Shown one piece after another: positions 33,785-44,559 of a stretch of 64,000 bases of DNA. Origin of the DNA: Amborella trichopoda (taxonomy: Eukaryota; Streptophyta; Magnoliopsida; Amborellales; Amborellaceae); NCBI RefSeq assembly GCF_000471905.2, contig NW_006499364.1, positions 549,106 to 613,105 of the forward strand, read 5' to 3'. The position numbers were made by a program, and so were the translations under genes. Each line of letters opens with the position of its first letter. Position 1 is the stretch's first letter. The notes under the pieces are model-generated. The model was given only the letters and a program-made list of their open reading frames with translations. It had not been told where the DNA came from and did no database searches.

Positions 33785-35700
33785 ATGTCGGTTACCCAAG
33801 GTGACTATGATGATTATTCTACAGCCGACTCCAAACCTAATCTTCCAAAACCTAGAGACCAGTATGCCGCAATCTCATGGGATTATGGCCAGAACCCGGG
33901 TTCGTCCAATTTTCAACGCCCAAGTCTTCAATTAGAGGCAGAGTCTCAAGTATCAGCTCCTAATCCTGAGATCTGTGTGGCCCAAAAAGCTAGCTTAGTT
34001 GGAAAGACTTTCAATAGTCAAGGGGTTCGACCTGAGGTCGTCTTGCAAGGGCTCTTAGGTAACCAAAGTAAGAGTCGAGTGAGGGAAGAAGTTCACGCAG
34101 TGTCAAATGCCCATTCCAATAACTCGAACCAAGATAATCCCGAGGCATGACGGTCTTAAAACTAAGACCCACCTAGGTCTAGGGGATCTGACCCTTTCTC
34201 GAGCCACCATAGCACAGCTCATGATAACCTAAATTTCATGCAAAATAGAGGTATTGATTTGAATCGACCCCTAGGTGATGTAGGTGTCCAAGCTGCCCTC
34301 CAAAGTTTGGTTGCCCGGGGCTACACTGTTCATGCCCCAACACATATTTCGGTCTCAAACCAACTTAGTGTTATAGGACAACCCATAGGACAACCGAGTT
34401 AACCGATTCTTTAATCGGTCCCAATAGTCCATCCGGTCCAACAGACCGCGCAATTTTTGTAGCCAGTGGTGACACCTATGGGACAATACATCCCTCAGGC
34501 ACAAGTATACCAAACCGTCCGGTAATGGCGGCTCATCAACTTCAGGTCTATACGGGCCAATACATACCCCAAGCCTTGACTCATCAGTCTACACTTGAGA
34601 ACTGGCCAACCGATAGGCCTACGGTCATTATTAATGGCCAATACGAAGGTATCATGAAAGCAATGTAAGATACGCTTGTAAGAATGAGCATTCATGAAGT
34701 TTTACCGCGAAGGCCTATGTTCATGAGACACTCGGATGCATGGAGGACCTTCCCTTCAGACTTGTCATCCCAAAATTTCGAAACAAGTTCAATGGGAAGA
34801 GCGATCCAAATACCCATGTTAACGCATACCTCCCCTCCGTTCGAGCTTTCTGAGAAAGGCCAAATCAACTAAAGGCCATATGTTCACAAACATTGTCCGG
34901 CGAGGCTCTGAACTGGCATCGAAGAATGATGTGTACTCAACCGCACATAACTTCAGATGAAATGTTCAATCTATTCGTCACTCACTACCGTGGATCGACA
35001 CCAAGGCCTCTCTCCCTAGGTGAACTCAGTGCAACAAAACAAAATCCAGGAGAATCCTTTTAGAACTTCATCAATCGATTTTGCGAGGCGACGATGCGGG
35101 TCATTGAATGTCCACTCACTGACCCAGCCAAGATCTCCATGGCCTTAGAAAGTGTTGCTCCCGAATAGAGGACCTTCTTTAGCCAAGGTCTTATCCTCTA
35201 CTCTTTCGACTCCATGATTGAGTAGGTGACACGTCACGAAAGGGTCAAAGGAACACCTCTCAGCACTAGACCCGAAAACAAATCCATAACCACTCCCCAA
35301 AACATGATAAATAAGAACAACAATAGCAACAACAAGGGGAACATTTCCGTTCAGGTTAATGAAATTGTCATTAACGGGCCGGCTTGAGGTTCAGCTGCTC
35401 AGCGCAACTATCAGAACCAAAACCAGAGGGGTCAGCCTAGAGCCAACATTCAAAATAACAACCAAATGCGAGATGATAATTTCACTCCTCTCAAAGACCC
35501 ATTAGAAAAAGTGCTCGAATTACTCATGTCCAAAGGTATGGTTTACCTCTCAGCACCATCCGAACCACCATTCCAAGTCACGGACAACAGCAAATGGTGC
35601 AAATGGCACTGAAATCATGCATACGACACCCAAAATTACTATCATTTGAAATGGGTTATTCAAGGGTTGATCGATAAGGGGACATCACTGTCCCACAGAA
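33785..35700 (+). pseudogene. Tat-type gag remnant
   Basis: An ATG at 33785 opens a 121-codon stretch ending at 34150 (MSVTQGDYDDYSTADSK... start), a plausible gag N-terminus. The Retrotrans_gag core is readable from about 34890: LSGEALNWHRRMMCTQPHI, FNLFVTHYRGS, SLGELSATKQNPGESF, FINRFCEATMRVI and AKISMALESVAPE. The zinc-knuckle-like end reads KWCKWH then NHAYDTQNYYHLKWVIQGL (about 35590-35680). In this clade CxxH..GHxTxxC is expected; here GH is AY and the last Cys is Tyr. Several in-frame stops are present. Confidence 0.8.
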
Positions 35701-35731
35701 AAATCAGCTTGTTGAAGAGACTAATCAAAAG

Positions 35732-36928
35732 ATGGGTATCTTCACAAATCCTCTTCCTGAAAATATGGTCATAACGATCGAAAAGACGGAAGGACAAGAC
35801 AACCTAAAAGGGAACATTTTCATTCCCATGATCGGGAATGGAGATGAAGAAGAATACCCGGCTCTATTCATATTCCCATGTGGTCACCACCTCCAAGAAC
35901 CTCAAGAGGACCTATTGAGTAGTCTAAAAGGGGACCTTTTACCTCAACACCTCGACGCCCCACCTAAGTGGGACCAACATGATGAGGATGATATGTTAGA
36001 AATTGATGTGGTCCAGATCAATGAGAAGGGATCATCTTCCAATCAAGGAGTCACTGCCCCAAAGTTCCTCATTGCTCTCGTAAGGGCGATCTTATCGAAA
36101 TTCAAGCAAGTGAAGTAGACTCCTTGACCCGAAGAGGCCGAGTTTCCAAGCCCTTTCGATTGATGGTCGATACCCTCGAGGAGAGAATGAGAGGAACCTT
36201 TGAGCCCAAGCATCCGACGAATACCATGAATCATGAGGAATCCCAAAGATCCACAACCACCTACGATCTACCAGCTCACCTCGAGAAGATCTAGGCTCAG
36301 ATCTCCATCTTGGAGCTGCTTAATAACTCACAGGCGCATAAGGCCCAGATTAAGAAAGTCCATACCAAGACGCACATCCCGAGCAACACACAACACGATG
36401 AGTTGTGTAGAATGATCAACCAACTGATGCACCAACGCCGATAGTGTTCACGAACGACGACATCTCGACCAGCTCCAACCATTGCACATCACCGTTTTCA
36501 TGCAAGGGTATGAGATATGGAGGGTACTCGTTTACAATGAGGCATCCTTAGACATATGCCTTATGAAAATAGTGAAGCAGATAGGCAAGAGCTCAGATGA
36601 ATTCGAGCCTTGTCCGCTCAATATAGCTGCATACGATGGGACCAAAAGCCAAACTGAAGGCATATTGCCTCTCACTCTCAAGATTGGCCTTGTCGTCCTA
36701 GTGATAAAGTTTTATGTCTTAGACATAAAACCCTCATTCAATATGCTGCTAGGAAGGCCGTGGCTGCATGAGAATCTCGTGGTGGCCTCTACACTCCATC
36801 AATGCCTTAAATTTCCAACTAAGAATGACGTCGCTAAGGTATGTGTTGAACTTTCTTCTCTTCAAAGCTTTAGTATAGATAAAGGAAAGCTACTTGTGGG
36901 AGTCGAAGAGAAATCCCACTTGTTTTTT
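35732..36928 (+). pseudogene. Tat-type gag-pol linker and dead aspartic protease
   Basis: An open stretch (35732-36116) carries an acidic linker. The region 36240-36470 shows, in shifting frames, YDLPAHLEKI, ISILELLNNSQAHKAQI and VFTNDDISTSSNH, the usual pre-protease segment of Tat elements. The protease reads from 36482: LHITVFMQGYEIWRVLVYNE, then LNIAAYDGTKSQTEGILPL, FYVLDIKPSFNMLLGRPWLH and LHQCLKFPTK. Normal clade members have L(I/V)DNGSSLN at the active site. Here Asp is Tyr (36533-36535) and Gly is Glu (36539-36541), so it is inactive. The frame continues 45 bases into the 3' LTR and stops at 36973. Confidence 0.85.
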
Positions 36929-37235
36929 TGTAGACACCCCATTTTAAATCTAGCATATTATATGGTTTCCTGAGCCCTTAAGACCACACTTATCCTAGTA
37001 AACCCAAATCCATAGCCCACACGGCCTATCATATGACCCAGAACCAATCTGCCTACCCAGAACCCTGCAGATACCCTCTTTTGACCAAGAATCCTGCAGA
37101 CACCCTGCTTTACCAAAAGATTCATTGAACATAGTAGAAAAACCCTTTTTGACCCAAATTTTCTCTGAGAGCTTCACAAGAGGTTGAAGAACACACCTGA
37201 AGTGGAATTTTTTAATTTGGACAATTTTTTGTTTT

Positions 37236-37485
37236 GGCGACATTAGGCGTGTCGCCCAGCCTAGAATGGGCGACACAAGTGGTGTCGCTCAGACTTAGGC
37301 GACATTACTAGTGTCGCCCGAGCACAACACTAGGAGTGTCATCCAGCCTAGACTGGGCGCCACGAGTGGGGTCGCCCAACCCTTTTTTGGCCCTAAACAA
37401 AATTTCCTTCCGGAGTTGATTTCTTACCTTTTTGGAAGATTTTTACCACTTTTATTTGGGAGACACTAGGCGTGTCGCCTAAACC
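37236..37485 (+). repeat. GGCGACA...TGTCGCC hairpin cluster in the Tat-1 LTR
   Basis: At least five inverted pairs occur in 250 bp: GGCGACATTAGGCGTGTCGCCC, GGGCGACACAAGTGGTGTCGC, GGCGACATTACTAGTGTCGCCC, GGCGCCACGAGTGGGGTCGCCC and AGACACTAGGCGTGTCGCCT. The loops differ while the stems are retained. The other LTR has degenerate versions at about 30935, 31065 and 31165. Confidence 0.8.
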
Positions 37486-37563
37486 CGAAACCCCAAAAAA
37501 GGTATTTTTTGCTGGGGGATCTGTTGGTTATGGAAAGATGCCCTTCTCAACAGGTCCTTGGCC

Positions 37564-37571
37564 TTTATAAA
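37564..37571 (+). promoter_or_regulatory. TATA box of Tat-1 LTR
   Basis: TTTATAAA within GGCCTTTATAAACCCC, located mid-LTR upstream of an AGAGAGAAAAAG leader-like stretch. It fits a U3/R boundary promoter. Confidence 0.55.
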
Positions 37572-38091
37572 CCCCTTTTCGTGGCCATTCAGAAAAGAGA
37601 CTTCTTTAGAGAGAAAAAGATTGAAACCCTAATCTGAAAACCCTAACCCTAAGCCTGAGAAGCATTTTCAGGGCACAACAACCCTAGTTCTAAATCATCC
37701 TTAAGGGCACAACAACTCTTTGAATCCAGAGATCTGTTGATCAATATCCGAATCAGAGAGGCAAAGAGGACGCTAGTTCTTATAGGGGCGAGCCCTCGAA
37801 GGCTAGGGAGTCCCAGGCCCTCCGGCCCAGTTTGGTACTGTTTTCTTCCCCTTTCCTTTTTCTTTTTATTACTATTTTGATCTTATTTTGATCTGTTCAT
37901 TGCTTTGAATTTATGTTTTAGTATTTTGGATCATGCAGGCTCTGTTATAGATCTGAGAGCGGATCTGCTCGTTTCCAGGCAGATCTGGCCTCATATCTGA
38001 ATTTGATTCGTCCCTCTTTCTCTATCACTCTACCACATCTTTCTAATCAATTTAAAGTGTCAAGATTCGAGAGATCTTCATCGGAAGATCT

Positions 38092-38810
38092 TGGTTAAGT
38101 GCCTTGATCTCGCCCTCTTGTTCGGGATGACCTGGTGGCATGTATCTCGAGTTTCAGGGGAACCCGAGACTTGAGACCACTCTCTCTGGAACGTTGTTAC
38201 AAAACAAGGGCAGGCATACCAACCGATGAGAGAGGAATTTTATATGAGGTGGGACACACCTCGCATGGGTCCATGACTCACTTGGGCTGACTCGCATGGG
38301 TGCCCTCTTAGATCACGTCGAAAAGCCCCCCAGTCCTACAACTGGATTCGAATCGCCTCCCTTGACCTGTACTCTCATGTTTCTACAATCATACACAGTT
38401 AATTTACAAGACAAGTGGGCCAAGGGACCCCACCTTATCTTTGCGAAAATGCACACAGGCGTGCACATCCAAAAGAAGAAGAAAAGAGTAAGAGGATAGA
38501 GATTGCGGTGATGAAAGGAGAAGAAAGAGATAGAATAGAGAAAAGGGTAAGATAAGAATTTGACCAAGTGGCTAGACTGACCGAGTAACTAGACCAGCAA
38601 GTGATTGACCTAGCGTGGTAGCAAGACTGGCACGGCTACTCAGACCGGCACAGCTGCAATACTACTCGATGACATAACCAACACTAACCAGCCTGGCACG
38701 ATGGCTAGCCTATCGTGGTAGCAAGATATGCACGGTAACTCAGACCGGCATGACGGTAATACTGCTCGACGATAAGACTACCATGGAAGTGCTTAACTTA
38801 ACCTGCCTTG
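38092..38810 (-). repeat. LTR-homologous block, 3' end of Tat-2
   Basis: It aligns with 49693-50350. Shared landmarks are TCTCGCCCTC, GACCTGGTGGC/GATCTGGTGGC, GACCCGAGACTTGAGA, GGGTGCCCTCTTAGATCACG/GGGCGCCCTCTTAGATCACG, GGAATCGCCTC/GAATCGCCTC, CAGCCTGGCACGATGG and ATACTGCTCGACGATAAGAC. Beyond about 38810 the two ends no longer align. Confidence 0.8.
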
Positions 38811-39239
38811 GTCAAACGAGAGGGAAAGAGAGAAGGAGAAGAAAAGAGAAGAGAAAGGAAGGAGAGATAAAAGAGAAAAAAGAAAGAGAAAGAAGAAGAG
38901 TAGAGAAGAGAGACACAAAGATAAGTGATTGAGAGAGAAGACATAAGAGAGAGAAGAATAAGAAGAGAAGGGAATAGAAGAGAGGAGTAGAGAGAAGAAG
39001 AAGAGAGAAGAGAAGAAGAGGGTAGAAGATAGGAAAACAGAGAGGAAGAGGAGAGGAAGAGAAGAAAGGAGAGAAGGGAGAAGAAAGAAGAAAAGAAGAA
39101 AAGAAAAGAAGAGAAGAAAAGAAGAGAAGTGAGAAAGGAAGAGAAAGGAGAAAGAAGAAAGGAGCAGGAAGAGAGAGAGAAGGAAGAGAGAGAAAGAGAG
39201 ACAAGGGAAGAGAGAGAAAGAGAGACAAGGGAAGAGAAA
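38811..39239 (+). repeat. GA-rich tract
   Basis: About 430 bp of nearly pure purine on the plus strand (AGAGAAGA words). Long open frames across it and the following array are a by-product of this composition. Confidence 0.75.
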
Positions 39240-40015
39240 CATGGACGGCGATGGGGTTCCGCCGTCTATGATAAGGGAGAGAGAAAAGGAGGGAGGCATG
39301 GACGGCGATGAGGTTCCGTCGTCTGTGATAGAGAGTGAGAAGAGAAAAGAAAGCATGGACAGCAATGGGGTTCCACCGTCCATGATAAAGGAGAGAGAAA
39401 ATATGGATGGCGATGAGGTTCTGTAGTCCATGACAAAAGAAAGAGAAAGTAGAAGAAAACATGGATGGCGATGAGGTTTTACCATCCATGACAGAGGAGA
39501 GAGAAATGAGAAGAAAACATGAACAACGATGAGGTTCCGTTGTCCATGACAGAGGAGAGAAAAAAGAGAAGAAAACATGGACGACGATGAGGTTCCGTCG
39601 TCCATGACAGAGGAGAGAGAAAGAAGAAAACACGAACGACGATGAGGTTCCACCATCCATGACAGAGGAAAGAGAAAGGAGAAGAAAACATGAACGACGA
39701 TGAGGTTCCGTCGTCCATGATAGAGGAGAGAGAAGGACGGCGATGAGATTCCATCATCCATGGCATAGGAGAGAGAAATGAGAAGAAACATAGATGGTGA
39801 TGGGGTTCCGCCGTTCATGACATAGGAGAGAGTAAGGAGAAGAAAACATGGACAACGATGAGGTTCTGCCATCCATGACATTAAAGAGAGAAAGGAAAAG
39901 AAAACATGGATAGCAATGGGGTTCTACCATCCATGATAGAGGATAGAGAAAAGAGAAGAAAACATGGACAGCAATGGGGTTCCGCCGTCCTTGAAAGAGA
40001 GAAAGAGACAGGAGA
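39240..40015. repeat. Array of 14 palindromic units with covarying arms
   Basis: Each unit is a hairpin of about 31 bp: arms such as CATGGACGACG and CGTCGTCCATG around a conserved loop ATGAGGTTC or ATGGGGTTC. Purine-rich linkers (GACAGAGGAGAGAGAAA...GAAAA) separate them, with spacing of about 50-65 bp. Arm sequences differ between units yet often stay complementary: GGACGGCG with CGCCGTC, AACAACG with CGTTGT, GGATGG with CCATCC. Some units have mismatched arms (39356, 39897). The array lies in the U3-side region of the Tat-2 3' end. Confidence 0.85.
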
Positions 40016-40310
40016 GAGAAAAGAGAAAACATGCGCAGCGATAGGCATTACTGTGCGTTTCAGAAGGGACTCAGACATGACCCGACCCGCTAATTTGGAA
40101 AAGGGCCCAGTTCAATGTCTTTGTCAGAGAACAGAGGAAGAAATGTCATGCGCAGCGATGAGCATCACCGTGCACGACATGGAGACAGGGGGAACTTGGA
40201 TAGAGGCTTAGCCCACTACTCGGGTTAAGGCCGAACTCATTGTGTATGTTCGAGGAGATTAAGAGAAGAAAGAGGATGTCATGCTCGACGATGGGCACCA
40301 CCAAGCATGA
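40016..40310. repeat. Three related GCGCAGCGAT hairpin-like blocks
   Basis: CATGCGCAGCGATAGGCATT at about 40030, CATGCGCAGCGATGAGCATC at about 40148 and CATGCTCGACGATGGGCACC at about 40280 each have a partly complementary partner (ACTGTGCG, CACCGTGCACG, CACCAAGCATG). They look like diverged relatives of the preceding palindromes. GA-rich sequence surrounds them. Confidence 0.6.
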
Positions 40311-40605
40311 TTGGAGAGAAGAGATAAAGGAAAGACCAGAGAGAAAGAAAGTCAGAGAGAAGAAAAAGAGGAGAGAGAAAGAAAGAGAAGATATGAGGAG
40401 AGAGAAGTAGAGAAGAAAGAAGGAGAGAGAAAGAGAGAGAAGAGAGGAGGAGAGAGAAAGAGGGAGAAGAGAGGAAGAGATAGAAAGAGGGAGAAGAGAG
40501 GAAAAGTAAGAAAGAGAGAAAAGAGAGGAGGAGAGAGAGAAAGAGATAAGAGAGGAGGAGAGAGAAAGAGAGGAGAAGAGAGAAAGAGAGGAGAAGAGAG
40601 AAAGT
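40311..40605 (+). repeat. GA-rich tract
   Basis: Almost uninterrupted purines on the plus strand with GAGAGAGAAAGAGA words. No coding content. Confidence 0.75.
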
Positions 40606-41045
40606 TACCTCAACGAAGGGTTCCAAAAATTTTTCTTCTCTCTCCTCTCTCTCTCCAAGACATGCCCACAATTTCAAAGTGAAACTCTCAAATTTTATTC
40701 ATGAGATTGAAAACTAAGAGAAGCCCTTTTACAATTAAGTTTAGCATGTATTTATAGAATTGGACCCAAACATGAGTGGATGCCCAAAATCTAGCCTAAT
40801 TGATGACAATTATAATTCATTTGAATTAAATAAAAATCTAAAAATGGGTGTAAAATAATAGTTTTGCCCATGCCCAACAATACATGAAATTTCAAAACAA
40901 TCCTTGCTGCTGCCCTAGAACATGTGTGATCTTCCATGGATGATTGGGGGTTGCTTCGACAATTGTTTGGCAGAAAGACGATTACTTTCTCGTCGGGCTC
41001 AGCATGATGAGCGATTTGATACCAACTTCAAGCCACGGATCGTGT
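40606..41045 (-). other. LTR-like AT-rich block with TATA and a tRNA-primer-like word
   Basis: On the minus strand a TATA-like TCTATAAATACATG occurs at about 40747-40760. TTGGTATCAAATCGC, resembling a Met-tRNA primer site, lies at about 41030-41044. The two signals are in an order that does not make one simple LTR, so this may be a junction of two old elements or part of the Tat-2 U3. No firm assignment. Confidence 0.3.
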
Positions 41046-42000
41046 TTTTAGGTCACGATCACGTAACTTGAAATTTGTATGAATCTTGAAAACTTCTAAT
41101 CGATAATGTGCTTGCTTCTTGATGTTTTTCTTTGATTTCTTCACTGATTTACATTGAACATGTTGTCACGATCGCATTGCAACAAACACAGTTCGATTTC
41201 AGGCCTGGACGAAGATTTCGTCGCCTTGGGTTTTTTGTCGGATCTTAAAATTAGGCGACCGAAATCTGTAGCAACTTTGACGCCTTCATATGCCAAATCC
41301 AACTGTTCATCATATGTGGGGTTCGAACCAGACATAGCCGCGGACCTTACGTACATGATGCAATTGGTTTCGTGTCGATCGGGTACGCGAGCATCGTGAT
41401 ATGGCCGCTCGAGTGGGTCATGCTACCGCTGATGCACCTGTCTTCATGAATCACCAATTTTTCCCTAGTTTTTCTTCTTGCTCAGGCATCATCACGGGAC
41501 GTGCCACATATCAAAATGCTCGTCTTGACGAGGCGAACATAAATATTGAGCGTGATTTGACGCATAACGAGTGAGATATGAGCCTCTGAAGTTGCTGCTC
41601 ATGAATGTGCAAACCAGTCTCCTTTAATGAAGATTGGTGTAGAGAGGCTACACGGAAATAGTGTGCATCCTATCCCTTTTTAATGTTTCACCCATAACTT
41701 GTTCTGGAGCGTCTGTTTAAGCCGAAACTTAATCCCTAGGGGTTTTTGACCATGTCGGATCCAATTGTGGTGGTTTCATAGCCATTTGACTCATCAAAAA
41801 TAGAGTTCTGATTACAGGGTCCGTTTCAGGGTGTTAGATGCTGATTTTTTCGAAATTGTTTCTTTGTCTACACGGCCTTAGATATGTTGGATTGCGACGA
41901 AACTTGGCAGGTGGTCTTTTGAAGTCCTTAGGAAGATTTTAACTCGTTTCAGGAGAATTCTGAGACTATCAAAAATTCCAATGTAAGTTAGGGCTTTATT
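41046..42000. other. No gene recognised
   Basis: Minus-strand open patch at 41141-41356 (ARVPDRHE... upstream, YDEQLDLAYEGVKVATDF inside) resembles coding sequence in composition but matches no family I know. The rest is unassigned. Confidence 0.3.
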
Positions 42001-42995
42001 GACCGGCTTCTCCTTTATTCCGCATCAAAGACCCAAGGTGCTGAAAAATATATTCAAATAGCTTGCCTCGCCAAATGTTGTGCTTCGAGAGAAATGAGAA
42101 GGAAAACATTCAGAAAATTTCCTTGACTTGATAACTTTTTTCTTCCTAGCCGCAGGACCACGTGAACGCTGAGGAGATATCCACGCAATGTTGTAACTAG
42201 GATGCTCAGACGTTTGGATGTAATGTGCAGGTCCATGCGTGGAGAATTTTGGGGGAGAAGAGACTTTTTGAGGGATCATGTCGAAGTCCTCACCCTCAAG
42301 GGGCTATTTGTGATTCTGATAGCTGAGGATTTTGTACGGACCTGGTTGGTCAGAATTAGGCCCATCTAGTGGTTAAGTGTCATGCTTAAGGGCAATTTTC
42401 CCATTTGGTTTGGGTTTCTTTGTTTTGTTGTTTGTTCTGGATGGTCTGCTGAAGGGCCTTCTGTTGGCGACCATCTACTTTTCGCACCAGATTTTTCTTA
42501 GCGGGCAGGGTGCCTCATTTTGTCGAGGTAACTAGTTGTGGGCACAACCCTCCTTACTGCTAGCAGTTTCAAAAATCAGGATACCTCTCTTCTTCGTCCA
42601 AGGTGACCCATGGGGGCTCAATCCTGGTTGCTGCATAACAAGTCCAAGGTCAGGGTGACTTAGCTTTCATGGGGCAAATTCAGCATCTTGGTGTGCGTTT
42701 AGTGACCTCTTCGGAATGGTGCTCTTCTTCATGAGACTTGTCTTGCCTTCTTTATGAGTCTTCTATCCTTCGAGTCCTTTTGCAAATGGACTTAGGTTGT
42801 TGGAATATTTCCTTGATGCTCATCTTTTTAGGTCTTGGTATCGGCATTCTAACACCAGGGATTTTTCTTTCTTGCACAGTGGCTGAAGCCGCCCATGAGG
42901 GGTGCGCTGCATCAACCTGTTTATTGATCCAAGAGCCCTTTGCAGGTTTTCACTTGGACTTGGGAAGTGGCGTCATAGAAATGGTTTTCACCAAC
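42001..42995 (-). pseudogene. Decayed unidentified ORF downstream of Tat-2 pol
   Basis: The minus strand has a nearly continuous frame interrupted by a few stops. From about 42900 down it reads WINKQVDAAHPSWAASATVQ, VRMPIPRPKKMSIKEIF and, after frame changes, VANRRPFSRPSRTNNKTKK, GPNSDQPGPYKILSYQNHK and DMIPQKVSSPPKFSTHG. The protein is Lys/Pro/Ser-rich. I do not recognise it. Its place after integrase and its orientation suggest an extra ORF of the Tat-2 element, or a gene fragment captured by it. Confidence 0.35.
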
Positions 42996-43214
42996 TTCCT
43001 TTTATTTAGGGCTTTTTTATCCATGATCTTTCGATCATGCCCACCCCTATTCTTCCATTTTTACTCACGGTGCCCATTTTGGGTTTTCATCATTCCCGGG
43101 TTTTTATTTTCACAGAACTCTCTTACTCATGGTTTCGTGACCATGCCTGTCCATTTTTACTCATGGTGCTCCTTTCCAGGTATACACCATGCCCATTATT
43201 CTCTTCTTCTTTTC

Positions 43215-43680
43215 TTTTTCTTTTTTTTTGTTTTTTGTGAAGGCACATTTAAGGTCATGCCTTCGGGACCTGTGCGAAGCCTTTTAACGTCATGTGGCCA
43301 GGACGTGCACTATAGTTTAAAGTCATACAGCTAGACCGTAGTGGTGATGAACGGCAGTCTGTAGAAGCCACGGAGTGAGTATGGTGGTTGTTTGACTCAC
43401 TTTAGGGAGATGGCACGCGGCTATCTATAAGGGATGAATAGTGCATGGATGGCAGGAGGAAAGTGGTGACCCACTTGCTTACGACGAGTATGGATGGCGG
43501 GATGTATCGCCGTTTTGTGAGCACAGGTGAGACTCACTAGGGAATGATGAATGGTAATGAAGGAAGGTGGATTTATGGGGAGTTGATGAAGGTGGTGCAT
43601 GCGCATGGACGAGTAGGTTAAGGAAGACGTGCGTGAAGATGCATATAAGGGGTGTGTGTGCGTGTGTGGGGGCGAGTTTA
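43215..43680. other. Spacer leading into tandem arrays
   Basis: A T-rich run at about 43200-43240, then single diverged copies of the GGTCATGCCT.CGGGACCT... unit (43252 and 43680) separated by about 430 bp. A GTGTGTGCGTGTGTGG run is at about 43652. No gene is seen. Confidence 0.4.
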
Positions 43681-44125
43681 AGATCATGCCTATGGGACCT
43701 AGGCAAGAAATTTTAACGTCATGCGACTAGGACATGCACTATGGTTTAAGGTCATATAGCTCGGACCATGGCTATGCAATTTAAAGTCATGTAGCTAGGA
43801 CCATGCAGTTTAGGGTCGTGCAACTAGACCTTCGCTACAGGTTATGATAGTATAGTTTGGATCATGACTACGCATTTTAAGGTCATACAACTCGGACCAT
43901 GCAGTTTAGGGTCGTGCAACTAGACCTTCGCTACAGTTTAAGATAGTATGGTTTGGACCATGGCTATGAATTTTAAGGTCATGCGGCTCGGACCATGCAG
44001 TTTAAGGTTGTGCAACTAGACTTCCGCTACAGTTTAAGGTCATATAGTTTGGACCATGCAATTTAGGGTCATGCATCTAGACCGTGGTTGTGCAGTTTAG
44101 GATCATGCAGCATGGACCATTGTGT
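43681..44125. repeat. Tandem array, about 32-bp subunits in a 98-bp higher-order unit
   Basis: Subunits share TTTAAGGTCATACAACTCGG, TTTAGGGTCGTGCAACTAGA and TTTAAGATAGTATGGTTTGG patterns. The combination GGACCATGCAGTTTAGGGTC through CTTCGCTACAG recurs at about 43811, 43907 and (diverged) 43993. It lies in the long region downstream of Tat-2 integrase. Confidence 0.78.
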
Positions 44126-44559
44126 GGGTCGCCATATGGGTGAAGCTTCATGAGGAATAGGTCTGTGAATGACAATCCAACTCCCTAAGGATAAACTGGT
44201 TAATGCCAGCAGAGGCTTAGATAGAGACGGTGGCCCTACGAGAGATGGAAAACAGAAGTGGAATTCACTGGGGATTAAGGGGCAAGTGTGAATCCTTGGG
44301 GTAAAAGATAAGACTATATGGAGAATAGGTCTATGGAAAGTAACCCGACTCCCTAGGGATAATATGGGAAAGGGTCTAAGTGAGGATAATGACTTGGTGC
44401 GGAACAAGCCCACTAGGGGTTGAAGAGGTAAGCATGACTCTTATTGGCATACACCTAACTCCACTGGGGTTGACGGGCTGTAGTACAGGTGTAACCCCTA
44501 GTGGGGATGCTGACAGAACACTCACGGTAGTAACAAGGCCTAGCACAAGGGCACGCACA

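Larger units (their letters stand above)
30664..38091 (+). mobile_element. Ty3/gypsy Tat-clade element Tat-1, gag-protease only
   Basis: Two LTRs both begin TGTAGA.A.C.CCATTTTAAA and are of similar length (about 1.1 kb). They flank a leader with repeats, a Tat-type gag, a linker and a Tat-type aspartic protease. RT, RNase H and integrase are absent: the protease frame runs straight into the 3' LTR. The left LTR cuts the MULE transposase, so Tat-1 inserted after the MULE. The right LTR is abutted by Tat-2. The LTRs are strongly diverged, so insertion is old. Confidence 0.85.
36929..38091 (+). repeat. 3' LTR of Tat-1
   Basis: It starts TGTAGACACCCCATTTTAAA. No purine-rich tract precedes it; the bases before it are CCCACTTGTTTTTT. 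The right end GGAAGATCT meets the first bases of Tat-2 at 38092, and a few terminal bases of the LTR appear lost. Confidence 0.85.

Noticed and set aside
38793..39881. 362-codon minus-strand ORF (and an overlapping 282-codon frame)
   Set aside because: It spans the GA-rich tract and palindrome array. Both frames are open because pyrimidine-rich sequence lacks stop codons; the peptide is repetitive Phe/Leu/Ser text without a domain.
40279..40682. Two overlapping ORFs of about 125-130 codons on opposite strands
   Set aside because: Products of the GAGAGA tract (Arg/Glu/Lys on one strand, Leu/Ser/Phe on the other).
42738..43334. 198-codon plus-strand ORF at 42.7 kb
   Set aside because: Hydrophobic Phe/Leu/Ser text, antisense to the better minus-strand frame, with a poly-T run inside; no domain recognised.
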